64,000 bases of DNA from contig NC_088911.1 of assembly GCF_963576675.1 (NCBI RefSeq), forward strand, positions 31,914,501-31,978,500, given 5' to 3'. Every line of letters starts with the position of its first letter. Positions within the stretch are counted from its first letter, which is position 1. The notes beneath the pieces were generated by a model that was not told where the DNA came from, did not search any database, and worked only from the letters and a program-made list of their open reading frames with translations. A program made the position numbers and the translations under genes. Positions 11,621 to 24,740 of this stretch are shown here, one piece after another. The DNA is from Euphorbia lathyris (lineage: Eukaryota; Streptophyta; Magnoliopsida; Malpighiales; Euphorbiaceae).

Positions 11621-14600
11621 TTTTTTTTGATTAAAGGCGAGGGAAGGAACCGACTTTCAGGACATCCCAGCTATACTGGCACCTCCCTAGACCCGGACCA
11701 AAGCCCAAATAAATAAATAAATAAATAATGAAAGAATATAGAGGTTTCGCCAATAAAGCGTTAAGAGAACCGATAATTAACTCTGCCTATCGAATCAGCT
11801 AAAACTAGGCTATTACAGAAAGATGGGATTTCACCCCACCACGTATTTGAGTGTCCGAGTCTTGTGTGATTAGCCAGTGAGTCGGCCACACAGTTACCCT
11901 CTCGCATAATGTGAGAAGCCACGAATCTCAAATCAGCGATAAGCCTTTGACATTTATTCCAATCCTCTTGGAAAATCCATGGGACCGCCTGCAACGGGTT
12001 CTTGAATAAGGAGACGACATAGATGGAATCACTTTCTAGCCAAACATTACGCCAACCACGAGAGGCTGCCAAACTGACTGCCATGATTGCAGCTCGCAAC
12101 TCCGCCATATGCACCAGCAAATCAGTATCAGAGACAGTAAATCCGCCCAGGACCTGGCCAAATTCGTTCCTGAACACCCCCCGCAGCCTGCGGAGTTACC
12201 TGAAATCGAGGCGTCGCAATTTGCTTTCACCCAGCCCGCCGGTGGAGCTATCCAACGTATAGCCATCATCTTCGGAGCACGCAAGTAGCGCGGGAGAATG
12301 TTAAGGTTATTCAGAATTCCCAATTCCACAGCAGAATTCCAAACATTACCAATACGGAAGTGGTCGGACCTTGAGATGTTGCTCCAAAGTAGCGTTAGCG
12401 CCCGATGGATGTTGGGAATCTTATCGTTAAATATGCAGTCATTACGAAGATACCAGATTACCCAGGCCAAGTGAATAATCGCACTCGTCCACAACACCTT
12501 AATTTGAGAACTGAACTTTTGTTTCGCTGCCCACCTAATCAAATCCTTGTATGAACAGTCATCATTCAAACGTCTCCCGAATAGTGAAGAAACGCTCAGC
12601 CAAAGTGTTGCGGCAAACTCACAATCGACTAGAATATGTTGCAAAGTCTCCAAGTTCTTTTCACAAAAGCAACACCGAGAAACAATGATGATACCCCGTC
12701 TCTGTATCTTGTCATGAGTTGGGAGGTATCCCCAGAACGCCCTCCAGGCACAGATCGAGTGAGCCGGCGGTATGAATTTACTCCAGATAAAACGAAAGAC
12801 TGGATCCGGGGGTTCCTCTGATCCCAACCATCTGTAGAAAAGCTTCGACGTAAAAATCCCTTTGTCCGTTGTGCTAATCTGGCCGACCCGCTCAATTGCA
12901 GCCATAATCTCCTCCGAAAATTGAGTTAATTTCTCCCAGCGGTTGCCGATTAAAAAATCATCCACCCTGTGATCCGGGTCTCTTTGAGAAGCAAGCGAAA
13001 TATTCAGCCTATTTGCTACTGTTGGGTTTATCCATTCCGCGGACCAGAAATTGAGGTTAGACGTTTCCCCAATAAACCACATACTATGATCCCTTAAAAG
13101 CAAGTAAGCTTCTTTTAGGGAGTGCCATATTGTCGACATTGCTACTTGAGCTCTTGGGATGCCCGCCAGACAAAGGAACTGCGAGCGTAATAGATCCAGC
13201 CAGTAAGAATTCTCTGCAACCAACCCCCAAGCTAGCTTACCCAACAAAGCAGTATTAAACCTGTCCAGTTCTTTGATACCAAGCCCACCAGATTGCAGTG
13301 ACTTCTGACAGATAGACCACGGCACTGTTATAATTTTCCGTGAGAGAATGCTCCCACTCCAAACAAAGTTCCGAATCTGAGAAGTTAGCCTTTTCAAAAG
13401 GGCCCGCGGCCACTTATAAACTGAAAATGAGTGTGTAAGTGAACCTGTGATGTGATCACTGAATTAACCAAAATAAGTCTCCCAGCCATAGAGAGAGAGG
13501 CTCCCATCCAATTAGCAAATTTCGCTGATATCTGATCATACAATGCTTCCAACTGCCCACGCTTTGGTGCTCCTCGAAACAATGGAACCCCCAAGTAACG
13601 GAATGGGAGAGAACCAATTCTAATACCCGTGACAGATGCAAGCCGTGAACGACGTTGCGCGGAGATGTAATCACCGAAGTAGGATTCCGATTTCTACCAA
13701 TTTACCATTTGATCCGACAGCCCGCCATAATTTGCGAAAATTTCACCGAGAGCTCTGGCATTTGCAAGTGTGGCTCTGCAGAAGATGATTACATCGTCTG
13801 CGTAAAGCAGGTGCGTAGGAAAGAGGTAATCCCTGGAATATTGCATAGGCAAGAGCTGCCCATACGACACTGAGCGTGTAAGAAGCCGACTAAGGTAGTC
13901 CTCCGCTATTCCAAACAGAATAGGGGATAGCGGGTCGCCCTGTCGAACCCCCCGCGAGTAAGCAAAGTAGCCCATTGGGCCTTGAGAAGTCATAATGGAT
14001 ATTCTGGAGGACGATAGTAAGTTTAGCACATAGTCCCTGAACTTCAACTAAAATCCAAACGATTCTAAAACCTCAAGCAAGAAATTCCAGTCGAGCGTGT
14101 CAAACGCCTTCTTGATATCGACCTTGAATGCCATATTCCCTCCAAAACATCGCTTATTAATACAGTTCACTCCTTCAGACGCAACTGCAATGCACTGCTG
14201 TACTTTACGCCCCTGTATAAAGCCAAATTGGTTATCCAACACGATCCGGCTGGCCACCGGAGCAAGCCTATCAGCCATAATCTTTGTTATCAGCTTGTAA
14301 CAAAAATTGCTCATCACTATTGGACGAAATTGGTCGAGCCGAACATCCCCCTCTACCTTCGGAATTAAGGCCATTATGCTAGAATTTAATCCTGAGTCAA
14401 TCGAGCCGTTATCAAAGAACCAGCAGACCAGCTTACATACATCCGGCCCGACAATATCCCAACATGCTTGAAAGAAATGACCCGTGAAGCCATCCGGGCC
14501 CAGCGCGCTCGAACCATCCATTGCCATAACCGCTTGCTTAATTTCATTGGCATCCGGCCGTCGAAGTAGTGAGTCATTTTCATCATCAGTGATTGAACTG

Positions 14601-14810
14601 GGGATAATTCTGCGGATGCCAGTGAGATCGGAGGGACCCAGCGGATTTTTAAATAGCTCCTCATAGTATTCAATAACCTTGCTAGAGATAGTGTCTGGAT
14701 CAGTTATTAATTTGCCATTTACTTCAAGCACCGACATACCCTTGTTGATGCGTCGCCTCGCCGCTGTTTGGTGAAAAAACTTACACATGTGTCTATAATT
14801 TCTTAAAATA
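11621..14810 (-). mobile_element. LINE 1: 5'-truncated L1-type LINE with RNase H (minus strand)
   Basis: This non-LTR retrotransposon encodes RT, the zf-RVT region and RNase H, and ends in a poly-A tail seen as a T-run at 11621-11632 on the plus strand. The endonuclease and ORF1 are missing, so it is 5'-truncated near 14810. No clear target-site duplication was found. Its 3' coding end and tail resemble LINE 2 (17376-33641) and the LINE at the right edge (63585-64000), so the three belong to one family. Confidence 0.85.
11761..14788 (-). pseudogene. LINE RT, zf-RVT and RNase H, broken frames
   Basis: Read from the right: 14788-14048 holds RT fingers and palm with GPDGF, FRPIVMSN, NQFGFIQGR and KKAFDTLDW. 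A stop at about 14048-14050 separates this from 14047-13694, in the same frame, which carries RQGDPLSPILF and the catalytic YADD. 13594-13394 has VPLFRG and GRLILVNSVI. 13397-12036 holds the post-RT region with the zf-RVT motif (AWRAFWGYLPTHDKI, CCFCEKNLETLQH). 12177-11761 is an RNase H domain with MAELRAA, ESDS and NCVADSLAN. At least one nonsense change and two frameshifts make it inactive. The family is well established; copy status is inferred from the breaks. Confidence 0.85.
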
Positions 14811-17375
14811 AAATATTTTATTATTATTCAAATGGAATTTATAAATATATGAAAATAGCCCTAATTATAAATATACGAAAATAGCCCTAAAAGCTTGTTG
14901 TCCTAAATTGTGATGACTCTAGCAAGTACACTAGTTAAAAATAATAAAATAATAAGTATATTATCATCTTCACAATAATAGAACGGTCTAATATTATCAC
15001 TAATTGGCCCAGAATAGTCAAATTCCTTAGCAAGTAACTTCCTTTATAATTGAAATGTGAGATCTATTTGTGTATAAAAGTAAATTAAATTAAAATAGAT
15101 GAATGTGAGATTATAGTAACAAACGGTAGACAATTTGATAGATTTACTTATAAATAACAAATAACATGCATAAATCACAACTAGAATAGACGCTGAACAT
15201 GCATATATCTCCCGATGAATGAAATTGAGGTCGTAAGCCTACGGTCTCTTCTAATGGATTGAATTGAGTGAGGCGTCTCTTATTCCCAACATTCTTTAGA
15301 AACAAATAACTAAGTCTCTTTATGTCTACCCATTTTCAAGCATTAAGATTTGTAGTTGTTAAAAACACGTATCATGCAATTATTCATGTCACTAGTCATA
15401 ATCACAAGTTGCTAATAGTGTCTCCATCTCCTAAATAGAGCTTATTCAACCAAAATATAGGCTAGCTATTCATATAATGCATTAATAATCCATTAAGCAA
15501 CCATCAAATATGTTTTCATTCATGAAAAGGAAGAAAATAACTTATAGCCGCCAGCTCAAGGCTAGCTTCAGCCTGTAGAGTGAACTACTCACTCATCTTC
15601 AAAAAGAAATATGCAAAATTGAATGAAGAACAATCAAAGGAAGAAAATACTCAAATTGATTCTAATGACTGCAAATCTGGTGATTTTTGACTCCCCCCCC
15701 CCCCTCCCCTAGTATATGTCTATAAATACTACAAAAGATAACATAAAATATTATGTTAATAAGCGGAAAGGATGGGCTTTGCATTTTGGCTTGACTATTC
15801 TAACAGTGTAAGGAACAATTTGTAGAAGAGACAAAACAACATATACCTTATTGTTGATACAAAATTACAAAATTCATAAAGACACCAGGGATAACCTTTT
15901 AGAATTGCAGTCAGGATATAATTTAGGTCCATAATTTTTGCCCAACTAGTTATTTATAACCTTCATTTTTTAAAGTTTTTCCTTCCTTGGTTGTTTTCAG
16001 TTACATGTATCTACAGAAAATAATCTGATCCTTAATGTGATCAGTCCACGAATTAAAGGCAATTAATAATACTCAATGCTTATAAAATCCATAATTTATC
16101 AAAGCCACATTAAACACATAAATTAGCGGAAAGAGGAATTTATTTTTTCTAGATCAATGGATTTTCAGTCTAATTAAGGGATTTAAATCTACATCTCTTC
16201 CTTTACTTATGAACTTTACCTGACCCTTCTCATTTTTTATCTTATTTTCCCCTCTCTTCTTTCCTTTAATTGTGAACTCTACCAAACTCAACTGATGAAA
16301 CTGTGTTGTACAAGGAAAAGAAGGATTTTCAGTTAGATTCTCAAAAGGACGAAAAATGGGTAGTTGTGAAAGAGATGAGAGGTTATACTGGTTATGGAAG
16401 AAAAGATAGGCTATACTAGTTATGGAAGAAAAGATTGAGAATGGTTGAAATCTTAAGTGATGCATTTTAATTAGAATCTCATGAAATCAAACAATGTGTG
16501 AAGGGGCGACAGTTTCATTTTACTTTTTACTTTTTTTACCTTGCTAACGAGTAGGTCTAAAAGAAATTGGTAGCAAATTTACCAACCAATAAATATTTGA
16601 TACCAAAGCACATTCTATAATTTTGGTAGCAATTTTGTCGCCCAATATTTGTAACATGGACATTTTCTTGAGAGAACAGCAGTTGCAAACTTTGCAACCA
16701 GATGAACTTTTGTTATCAACTTTGAGTCCCTAATATGGGTAACAAACCAATACTCATTTTGCAACTAAGAAATTTGAGTAAAGATTGAATTTGTTGCAAA
16801 TTATAGTCCAATTTAGAACTGTTCTCCAAATTTAGTCTTTTATTTGAGTTTTTCTTGTAGTGATAAGCTTACTACTAAAAGCCTGAACTCTATTTGCCAA
16901 ACATGGTCATTCTAATTGTTAAAAGGGATAAAGTGCAAAAATAACTCTAATAATGTTGTCAGATTGGGCTTATTTTACCCCCCAACTAAAATTATATTCT
17001 ATGAAGTCATTAAAATTATCTCCACTCTACTTGTTCCTCGTGTTATCACTGTGCACATGTGTCTTAGATCTGGTGCAGAACACGATATAATTTTTTTTCA
17101 TGTGTGTACACTTGTCTTTGATCTAGTAACATCATGCACAAGTAGAGTGGAGATAACGAGGTTCATGGTTGCATAAAATACTCCCATAATAATTAATAAA
17201 AATTAACCCAAGTTTCAAATGTTATAGGAAAAAATAGTCAAACTTCCTAATATTAGGGGTATAATTATATCATTAATGATATTATGGGTAACATTGTATT
17301 ATTACTGACATTATGAGTATCATTTATGATAGTCAATATTGACATTATACCTTATTCCTCATTAAAATAATTAAC
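14811..17375. other. Intergenic stretch with repeat remnants
   Basis: No supportable gene. A pyrimidine-rich run with 13 C's lies near 15694-15708. An ORF on the minus strand at 16154-16465 has no recognisable match. Short motifs like ggtagcaa and gcaac recur at 16560-16800, next to a CACTA-type terminus at 16849-16862. 16930-17170 contains an inverted repeat built on ctccactctacttg / caagtagagtggag. Confidence 0.4.
16849..16862. mobile_element. Possible CACTA right terminus (truncated element)
   Basis: The sequence tttttcttgtagtg is the reverse complement of CACTACAAGAAAA, a common CACTA (En/Spm) terminal inverted repeat in plants. Repeated ggtagcaa/gcaac motifs lie just to the left. No matching left terminus was found within 2 kb, so the element is truncated or this is a chance match. 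Confidence 0.35.
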
Positions 17376-18777
17376 ACAGGAAGTCAGAGCGGGAATGAGC
17401 TCTAGTAGTACCTCAGGACCGGACGGTTTCACATGACATTTCTTTCAGAAATATTGGGACATTGTGGGCATAGATGGTTTCAACATGGTTATGGCTCTGA
17501 TTAGTCCGGGTTTAAATTCTAGTCTGATGGCGCTGTTTCCAAAGGTGGAGGACGCTGTGCAGATTGAGCAATACATGGTTATCTCAAAGATTTTAGCCAA
17601 TAGATTAGCTCGAATAGCTGGAAATATTATCTCGGTTAATCAGTTTGGGTTTATTCCAGGGCGGAGTATTCATCAATGCATTGCTTTAGCATCAGAATGA
17701 GTTAATCTTTTGCAAAAGAAATGCTTTGGGGGTACTATGATTATGAAAATAGACATAAAAAGGCATTTGATACGCTAAATGGGACTTCCTCTTAGCAGTT
17801 CTTCACGCTTTCGGGTTTTCACCTCAATTTTGAACATGGATTCTTAATATTCTTTCATCTGCTAGAATCTCCATTATGACGGGTAAGGGAGTTCAAGGTT
17901 ATTTTTCGTGCTCTCGAGGAGTGCGGTAAGGAGAGCCGCTTTCACCAATTTTGTTCAGGCTGGCTGAAGATTTTCTAAGTAGATTGTTAACCTAATTGGT
18001 GGATCATAGGAAGCTGCAACCTGCAAATTACTCAAGGACCTACATGATGCCCACACACCTATTGTACGCAGATGACATATTGTTATTTTTCAAAGCCTCA
18101 ATTTCTAATGTTCGGGTTTTGGCATCCACTTTTGCTTTGTACGATACTATTTCGGGACAAATGGTTAGCTGGCATAAATTTGAGCTATTTTTTAGAAGTC
18201 ACATAGCTCCTCGACGAAGAGCAACAATGTCAAAAATCACTGGAATACGGCTCAGACAGTTACCCTTTAGATACCTTGGCGTGCCTTTATTTGTTGGAAT
18301 ACCAAGGGTGCGCATCTAAGAGGAATTACAGACAAAATTACGGCTTGGTTTGCTAGTTGGTAGGGAAATGTATTATCTATGGCTGAACGCCTCACTCTTA
18401 TCAAAGTTGTCATTACCAGTTCTTTTACTCACTCATTTATTGTTTATAAGTGGCCAGCAAGTCTGCTTAAACGGCTAACACGGTGCATAAAAAACTTTAT
18501 TTGGTCTGGATCTGTGACGGGAAGGAAAGATATTAATGTGCTTTGGGAGGACTACACAACCTCTCTCCACGAAGGGGGCCTGGGCATTAAACGATTGGTC
18601 ACCTCAAATTTGGCTCTCACTAGAAAACTCACCTGGGGATTAATTTCAGAAAATTCACTTTGGTGGGGTCCCATTTTATTTGGCTATTAGGCTTACAAAT
18701 GCCTGCAGTATGCCCCTCTTCGATTTGAGGTTCAATGAAGGAAGCTTATTGGATTCTACAGAAACACTGTAAGTGGT
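17376..18777 (+). pseudogene. LINE 2 reverse transcriptase, first segment
   Basis: Degenerate RT coding sequence homologous to 14600-13000 of LINE 1. Recognisable parts are SGPDGF near 17427, LNSSLMALFPKVE (17510-17550), INQFGFIPGRSIHQCIALASE-type text (17635-17697), THLLYADD (18053-18075) and a MAERLTLIKVVITSSF stretch (18379-18426). Several stops and frameshifts are present. It ends at 18777, where a solo LTR begins. Confidence 0.8.
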
Positions 18778-19739
18778 TGATAACTTGTGGAAAAATCCTT
18801 GATCGGAGCACTTCCCTGTGAGGCGCCATTGGGATCGGCCGGGGACACTCCGATACCAAAGTCAGTAATATTTCTGAGAATAAACTGTAAGCACAAAAGT
18901 AGAGAATCAGTAAGTGTACCTCAATAGCTTGGGATGCAAGCTATTTATAGTCATGTAGTTGTAACCCTCGGTAACTAGAAAGTCTCCATTGATGCTCCAT
19001 TAATGGCGGTTAATGATCTTATTCAAGTATGACCGTTAGCACATTAATGAGTTATTAGTTGCCTTTATTGGGAATCGGCTCTGCCGTTGAGTTGGCGTAT
19101 CGAGGTATGATGGCGGGTCTCCCAAGGCGTTTGACTCTTTGTGGCGTGTTGGAGAATCTATAGATCCGCCACCTATGAGTCTTGCTTTATACGCCATCTG
19201 GAGATTCGCCAGTGGATCCTTATCCATAAGAGTATTGATGGCGGATCCTTCATTCTTTGTCTAATTATCCTTTTTCCCTAGGTATGATATTTGGATGTTA
19301 TGGAGATGTAGATGAACAGTCATGTCATTACTCATCTTTAATTGCTATCAATTCTCCATTAATCTCAGCATTTATCATTGAAACCCTCAGAGTTGAGGTA
19401 TTCGAACAGTCACGTCTTTATTCCGCTTTAATGACTATTAATTGACATTTAATTGTATTTATTCCCATCCATGGATGGTAATAAAGGCGCCTTTTGGTAT
19501 TCTTGGATCCGTCAAGGCGTATGTACGCTCTCCTTGAGAATAATGGCAGGTCTCCGTTACTCGCTCTCATCGGGCGTATCTCGTTATGGCGTATCTCGCC
19601 ATGGTCCACGTGGTGTGGCATAATGCTAGAAACTCCTTCCTTTTCCTCATTATTTGCATATTCACCCCTGCATTAATTATCATTAATTCCACATTAATCA
19701 TGCATAAATATCTCTTTTAGAAGGAATAATGGTTTGTCA

Positions 19740-20560
19740 CACTACACCATAGATGGCCAATTGCAACGACAACAACATGTTGCATCAGGGGCCTAAGATT
19801 GTTACAATTGGCAAAAAAAATGGGTTAAGGCAACACTTTTGATCATTCGAAAAGCGTTGGTATATTCACCATTGCCTTTGCTGTCAAAGGCAACAGTTAC
19901 TTTCTCAATTGCAACGTAACCAAATGTGTTGCCGTTTTTACAACAAAGGCAACGAAATACCTCTGAATATTAAAGGCAACGTTTTTTGAACCTTAATAGC
20001 AACATTTTTAATATAACAAAAGTGTTGCATTTTTTAAGTTAAGGCAACATTCGTAATTTAATGAACACTTATTTTCAATCAAATGCAACAACATCTAAAG
20101 TAAAGGCAACACTCGTTGAACATAAAGCAACACAATGTTTGTATTCAAAAGCAACGATTGTTAGAGTAAAGGCAATATTTCGTTACAAGAGCAACACTTT
20201 ATATTTTTCAAATGCAATGATCTTTTAGGCAGAAGACAACATTATTTTGTCTAAAGCAACGTTTCTCTATTAGCAAAAGCAACAACACTTCATAGTAAAT
20301 GCAACATTATAACTTTTACCAGCACTTTTTAGTTTTATAAAGGCAACGATGTTTTATCCTAAATGTAACATTTTCTCATTCTTTAGCAACAATTTTCTAT
20401 TGAAAAATGCAACGATATTTGATATTAATGCAACACATCTTATTATCAAACGCAACGACCTACAATATATAACACAACACTTAATAATCCAAAAGGCAAC
20501 AACCATTCAAATAGATGTCAAAATAGCATTCGTTTACAAAAAAAAAAAAAGGAAACTGTC
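19740..20560. repeat. CACTA left TIR and sub-terminal motif array
   Basis: After the 15-bp TIR, about 750 bp contain roughly thirty short motifs of the form gcaacR, many as aaggcaac, plus inverse forms such as tgttgc. In the CACTA superfamily, sub-terminal repeats of this sort bind the TNPA/TNP1-type protein. Density is highest at 19840-20500. Confidence 0.8.
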
Positions 20561-21059
20561 AATAAAAAGTACCTAACATTACAATTCAATAGTAAAATAA
20601 GTTTCTAATAACCATAAGCATAAATAAAGCATTTTTCCTTCATCAACAAGCATTTGAAGGAAAAGATTCAATGGTATTGGGAGAATCAACAGCTCCATCC
20701 AAATTTAGGTTCAATGTTGGATTCATTTGGGCCAACCTTTGTATAATAGTGGCAACTTGAGCTTCCATGGTCTTTTTCATTTCATCTCTAACTTCACTCT
20801 TTAGTTCATTCCTCATCTACTCTCTTACTTCATTTCTCATTTCATCTGTAACTATAGTTTTTATTTGATCGATTGTCTCATCAGAAATGTTTTTCTTACT
20901 CATAGAACCTGAAGATTCAGGAGTCTCTTTTCTTTTCTTGATGTGGCCTATCCTACCAACAAGCCATGAACGACCATGAGATGATGCTTCACCAAGTATT
21001 TCCTCAATTGTCTCGGTTTTTTCTCCTCCAGTTAACAACTTTTCTTCAAGCCTTGCCTA

Positions 21060-23153
21060 CAACAACAACAACAAAGCCTTAGTCCCGAAATGATTCGGGG
21101 TCGGCTAACATGAACCATCATATAAAACCGTGAAAATCAAGTCGTGTCAGCGACACAGATTCGCTCCCTCCACTCCGTCCTATCCACTACCATATTTTCC
21201 TCAATTCCCAATAAACTCATATCACTCTCGATCACCCTCCTCCAAGTTTGCTTAGGTCTTCCCCTACCCCTCACCACTACATCCCTTTGCCACTCTTCGG
21301 TTCTCCTAACCGGCGCATCAAGCGCTCTACGTCTCACATGGCCAAACCACCTTAGTCGGTTTTCTCTCATTTTATTCTCAATAGATGTAACCCCTACTTT
21401 TGTCCTAATTATTTCATTACGCACCCGGTCCTTTCTCGTGTGACCACACATCCATCTCAACATACGCATCTCCGCCACCGACATCTTATGGATGTGGCAG
21501 TGTTTCACTGCCCAACACTCCGTACCATATAACAATGTTGGTCTAATTGCCGTCCGGTAGAACTTTCCCTTCAATCTATTAGGCATGCCGGGATCACAAA
21601 GGAAACCCGTAGCACTCTTCCACTTCGACCAACCAGCTTTAATCCTATGGGCAACATCTCCATCTACTTCTCCATCCGTTTGGATAATAGATCCTAAATA
21701 CCGGAAGCAATCCGAGGCCTGAACAACTCTCCCATCTAGGGTGATTGTCCCTGCCTCCCTACTCCTACGGCCGCTAAACTTACACTCCAAATATTCTGTC
21801 TTACTTCGACTCAACTTAAAGCCTCTAGATTCTAGAGTTTGCCTCCATAGTTCCAACTTCATCTCCACTCCTTCTTTCGTCTCATCAACCAACACAATAT
21901 CATCTGCAAACAGCATGCACCATGGTATACCATCTTGAAGTGAACTTGTTAGTTCATCCATAACGATGGCAAAAAGAAATGGGCTTAGTGCGGAACCTTG
22001 ATGCACTCCAATCGTAATAGGAAACTCTTCAGTTTTCCCAACACTAGTACGTACACTCGTGCATACTCCCTCATACATGTCCTTTATGATGTCAATATAT
22101 TTCCGCGAAATGCCTTTCCTTATCAAGGCCCACCAAAGTACTTCCCTTGGTACCTTATCATATGCTTTCTCCAAGTCAATGAAAACCATATGCAAGTCTT
22201 TCTTCTTATTTCGATAGTGCTCCATTAATTGTCTCATTAGATGGATGGCTTCCATAGTTGATCTTCCCGGCATAAAGCCAAACTGGTTTTCCGAGATCTT
22301 CACCGTCCTCCTTAGCCTTTGTTCAATCACTCGCTCCCAAAGTTTCATAGTGTGACTCATTAATTTGATTCCCCGATAGTTGGCACAATCTTGGACATCG
22401 CCTTTGTTCTTATACAAAGGGATTAAGGTACTTTTCCTCCATTCTGATGGCATCTTATTGTTTCTCCAAATTTTGTTGAAGAACGTCGTCAACCATTCGA
22501 TTCCTCTTTCTCCCAAACATCTCCAAATCTCAATAGGGATGCCATCAGGTCCTACTGCTTTCTTCAACTTCATCTTACTTAATGCCATTTTGACTTCACC
22601 CTTTTGAATTCTCCGCAGGCATTCATGATTTATCATATCGTGATGGATACTTATATCTCCAACATCTTGTTGGCGATCTCCATTAAATAAGTCATCAAAA
22701 TAGGACCTCCATCGTTCCTTGATATCCTTATCTCCAACTAGGACTTTCTGGTCCACATCCTTCACACATTTAACTTTTCCGAGATCTCGCGTCTTCCTAT
22801 CTCTCATCCGAGCAATTCTATATATGTCTCTTTCCCCTTCTTTCGTATCCAATCTTGTATACAGATCCCGATTCACCTTTGCTCTAGCATCTCGTATGAC
22901 CTTCTTTACTTCCCTTTTAGCCTCTTTGTATTTTTCGTAGTTCTCGTCACTCCTACATTTCCCCAATAGTTTATAGGATTCTCTCTTACTCTTTACTGCT
23001 TGTCGTACTTCTTCTGTCCACCAAGATGTGTCCTTACCCAGTGGCATGCTACCTTTAGATTCCCCTAGAACTTCCTTCGCTACTTCCCTTATACTATGCT
23101 CCATCTTATTCCATATCGAATCTATATCTGAATCCATATTGCAAGTCCAAATA
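21060..23153 (-). mobile_element. RTE-clade LINE, 5'-truncated, with intact RT ORF
   Basis: The element is 2,094 bp, flanked by the 17-bp duplication tcttcaagccttgccta (21043-21059 and 23154-23170). Its 3' end, read on the minus strand, is a (TTG)n run rather than poly-A, which is typical of RTE elements. The endonuclease region is missing because of 5' truncation. The insertion point falls on the exon start of the TNP1-like gene's last exon. Confidence 0.88.
21137..23137 (-). CDS. RTE-type reverse transcriptase ORF (666 codons, uninterrupted)
   Basis: One open frame encodes a LINE reverse transcriptase. In order it has [78 protein letters not shown], the catalytic FADD, then the post-RT region with [23 protein letters not shown] and [11 protein letters not shown]. 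The apurinic endonuclease that normally precedes RT is absent, so the copy cannot retrotranspose alone. An uninterrupted 2-kb frame suggests a young insertion. The start at 23137 is simply the first ATG after truncation and is probably not native. Confidence 0.88.
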   Translation of the reverse strand: MDSDIDSIWNKMEHSIREVAKEVLGESKGSMPLGKDTSWWTEEVRQAVKSKRESYKLLGKCRSDENYEKYKEAKREVKKVIRDARAKVNRDLYTRLDTKEGERDIYRIARMRDRKTRDLGKVKCVKDVDQKVLVGDKDIKERWRSYFDDLFNGDRQQDVGDISIHHDMINHECLRRIQKGEVKMALSKMKLKKAVGPDGIPIEIWRCLGERGIEWLTTFFNKIWRNNKMPSEWRKSTLIPLYKNKGDVQDCANYRGIKLMSHTMKLWERVIEQRLRRTVKISENQFGFMPGRSTMEAIHLMRQLMEHYRNKKKDLHMVFIDLEKAYDKVPREVLWWALIRKGISRKYIDIIKDMYEGVCTSVRTSVGKTEEFPITIGVHQGSALSPFLFAIVMDELTSSLQDGIPWCMLFADDIVLVDETKEGVEMKLELWRQTLESRGFKLSRSKTEYLECKFSGRRSREAGTITLDGRVVQASDCFRYLGSIIQTDGEVDGDVAHRIKAGWSKWKSATGFLCDPGMPNRLKGKFYRTAIRPTLLYGTECWAVKHCHIHKMSVAEMRMLRWMCGHTRKDRVRNEIIRTKVGVTSIENKMRENRLRWFGHVRRRALDAPVRRTEEWQRDVVVRGRGRPKQTWRRVIESDMSLLGIEENMVVDRTEWRERICVADTT

Positions 23154-24740
23154 TCTTCAAGCCTTGCCTAAACAATAAAAATTATTATTGAATGAAATAA
23201 TCCAAAAAAACTGAACTCAAAGAATGACTCAAACCACCGAATCTTCAAACATCAATCAAGAATATAGACCTCAATGACTCAAATCATTATTAACCTATAA
23301 TGGAAATTAAAAGTAAAGTATTCAATCATATATTTTATACTATAAGAACATGTACTTATTTATAAATGCTCTTAAATTTGCTAAACTATGCTATCACAGT
23401 AAGAAAAATGAGATCTCCAAATAACATATCTCATGAAAAAATTATCTTAAAATTAGCACCAGATTTCTAATCATAATTACTAATATGAATTAAAATAATA
23501 CAGAAAGCTGACAAGTAATATAAACATGACAAGTTTGATGTTTCTATTTAGGTAAAGAAGCTCGGTCTTTAATCGAGCAATTAGTATGCTTTTAGGGAAA
23601 GATCCCTTAAAAGAGGTTTTCACTTTCTAAACAAAATGACTAACAAAAAAGCTCCATCTTCACTTATGTTTATTGTTGTTAATTTAACCTATGAAATTGA
23701 TTATGTGTGGTTTATGTAAGTGGGCATAAACTATGGTCAGATGGATAAATTTATCATCCAAATGCAAATTTAATCAAGTATATAGTCAAAGATCATTCTT
23801 ATCATTGCTTAAAAGTATTCTTATCAGCAGATCAATGGCCCTTTTTTCTGTAAAAGTTAGAAAAAGTATATATTTCACATCTTTGATATTTTGAGTATTG
23901 TTTCAATTTACCGAATGTCTTAATTACATCATTGACTTACAAGTTTAATCCGCGGTTGAATTGTCATCATCTTTGTATTGATGACCTTCATTTTTTTTCC
24001 GAGTTGCTACAAAAAGTTCTACCTTTGACGGTTCCACTTGATCGGGTTTCTCAAGTTGCTTACATAGATCATAAATGAAATTAAATGTCACTATTCAATA
24101 TAAACTAATCATATTAATTGTAAATAACAATTTTTAAAACTCATTTTGTACATACCAACTTCTTGCGGATTCGTGCAAATCCAATTGGACCACAAGTATG
24201 TTGATCCTTGATAATTAGTTTTCGATTTGTTGAATTCTTTGCTGCCAATTTCTGAAAATCTGGATATAAAATGTCATTAAAATATCAAAATGAGATTTCA
24301 GATATTTAAAATTTTACCTCGATTTGGCATCATTCCAAAATTGGAGGAGCTTCTCAAATTCTTTGTCCGATAAAAAGTTTGGTCTGTTTTTCCTCTTATC
24401 ATTATTGTTATCATAAGCCTTGTAATAATTTTCTTGATGAAACTTTTGTACACCCTCCAAGCATCAGAAATAGTCCGCATCACCCATGGCTTTCCATCTT
24501 CGCTTATAATATACTTTTGCTATAGATTTCATGAAATTTAATAATGATTAGCATAAACGATGCAATAAAATTAGGCTTTACATCACAAAGAACAAGGAAA
24601 ATTATGTGGTAGTTTAATTAAATAACTAAAAGGTTGTACCTTTACAAAGTTCCATAACTCATTACTCAAAATGGATGAGTGATTTAGTAGTGTCTCTATC
24701 TTCCTAGTAAAGGAAGAAGTAGGTTGGCAATGGCATCCAT

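Larger units (their letters stand above)
20643..24740 (-). pseudogene. TNP1-like transposon protein (Ptta/En/Spm family), interrupted by a LINE
   Basis: Exons inferred on the minus strand are about 24735-24637, about 24520-24317 (SDAWRVYKSF, then NRPNFLSDKEFEKLLQFWND), 24252-24156 (CGPIGFARIRKK), about 24058-23946 (VEPSKVELFVATR) and 21059-20643 (EEILGEASSHGRSWLVGRIG, then a coiled-coil tail). The 'W..Y.LRKKYY ... LL.FW' and 'SF/FAR.R ... P..VELF..T' layout is that of the plant Ptta/En/Spm transposon protein, which binds element ends. Defects are a one-base deletion in an A-run in the second exon, an in-frame stop near 20817-20819, and a LINE at the last splice acceptor. The family call is good; exact exon ends are approximate. 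Confidence 0.7.

Noticed and set aside
15694..15708. C-run as a G-quadruplex or telomeric signal
   Set aside because: It is a single homopolymer run without repeated spacing. It could also be an assembly artefact.
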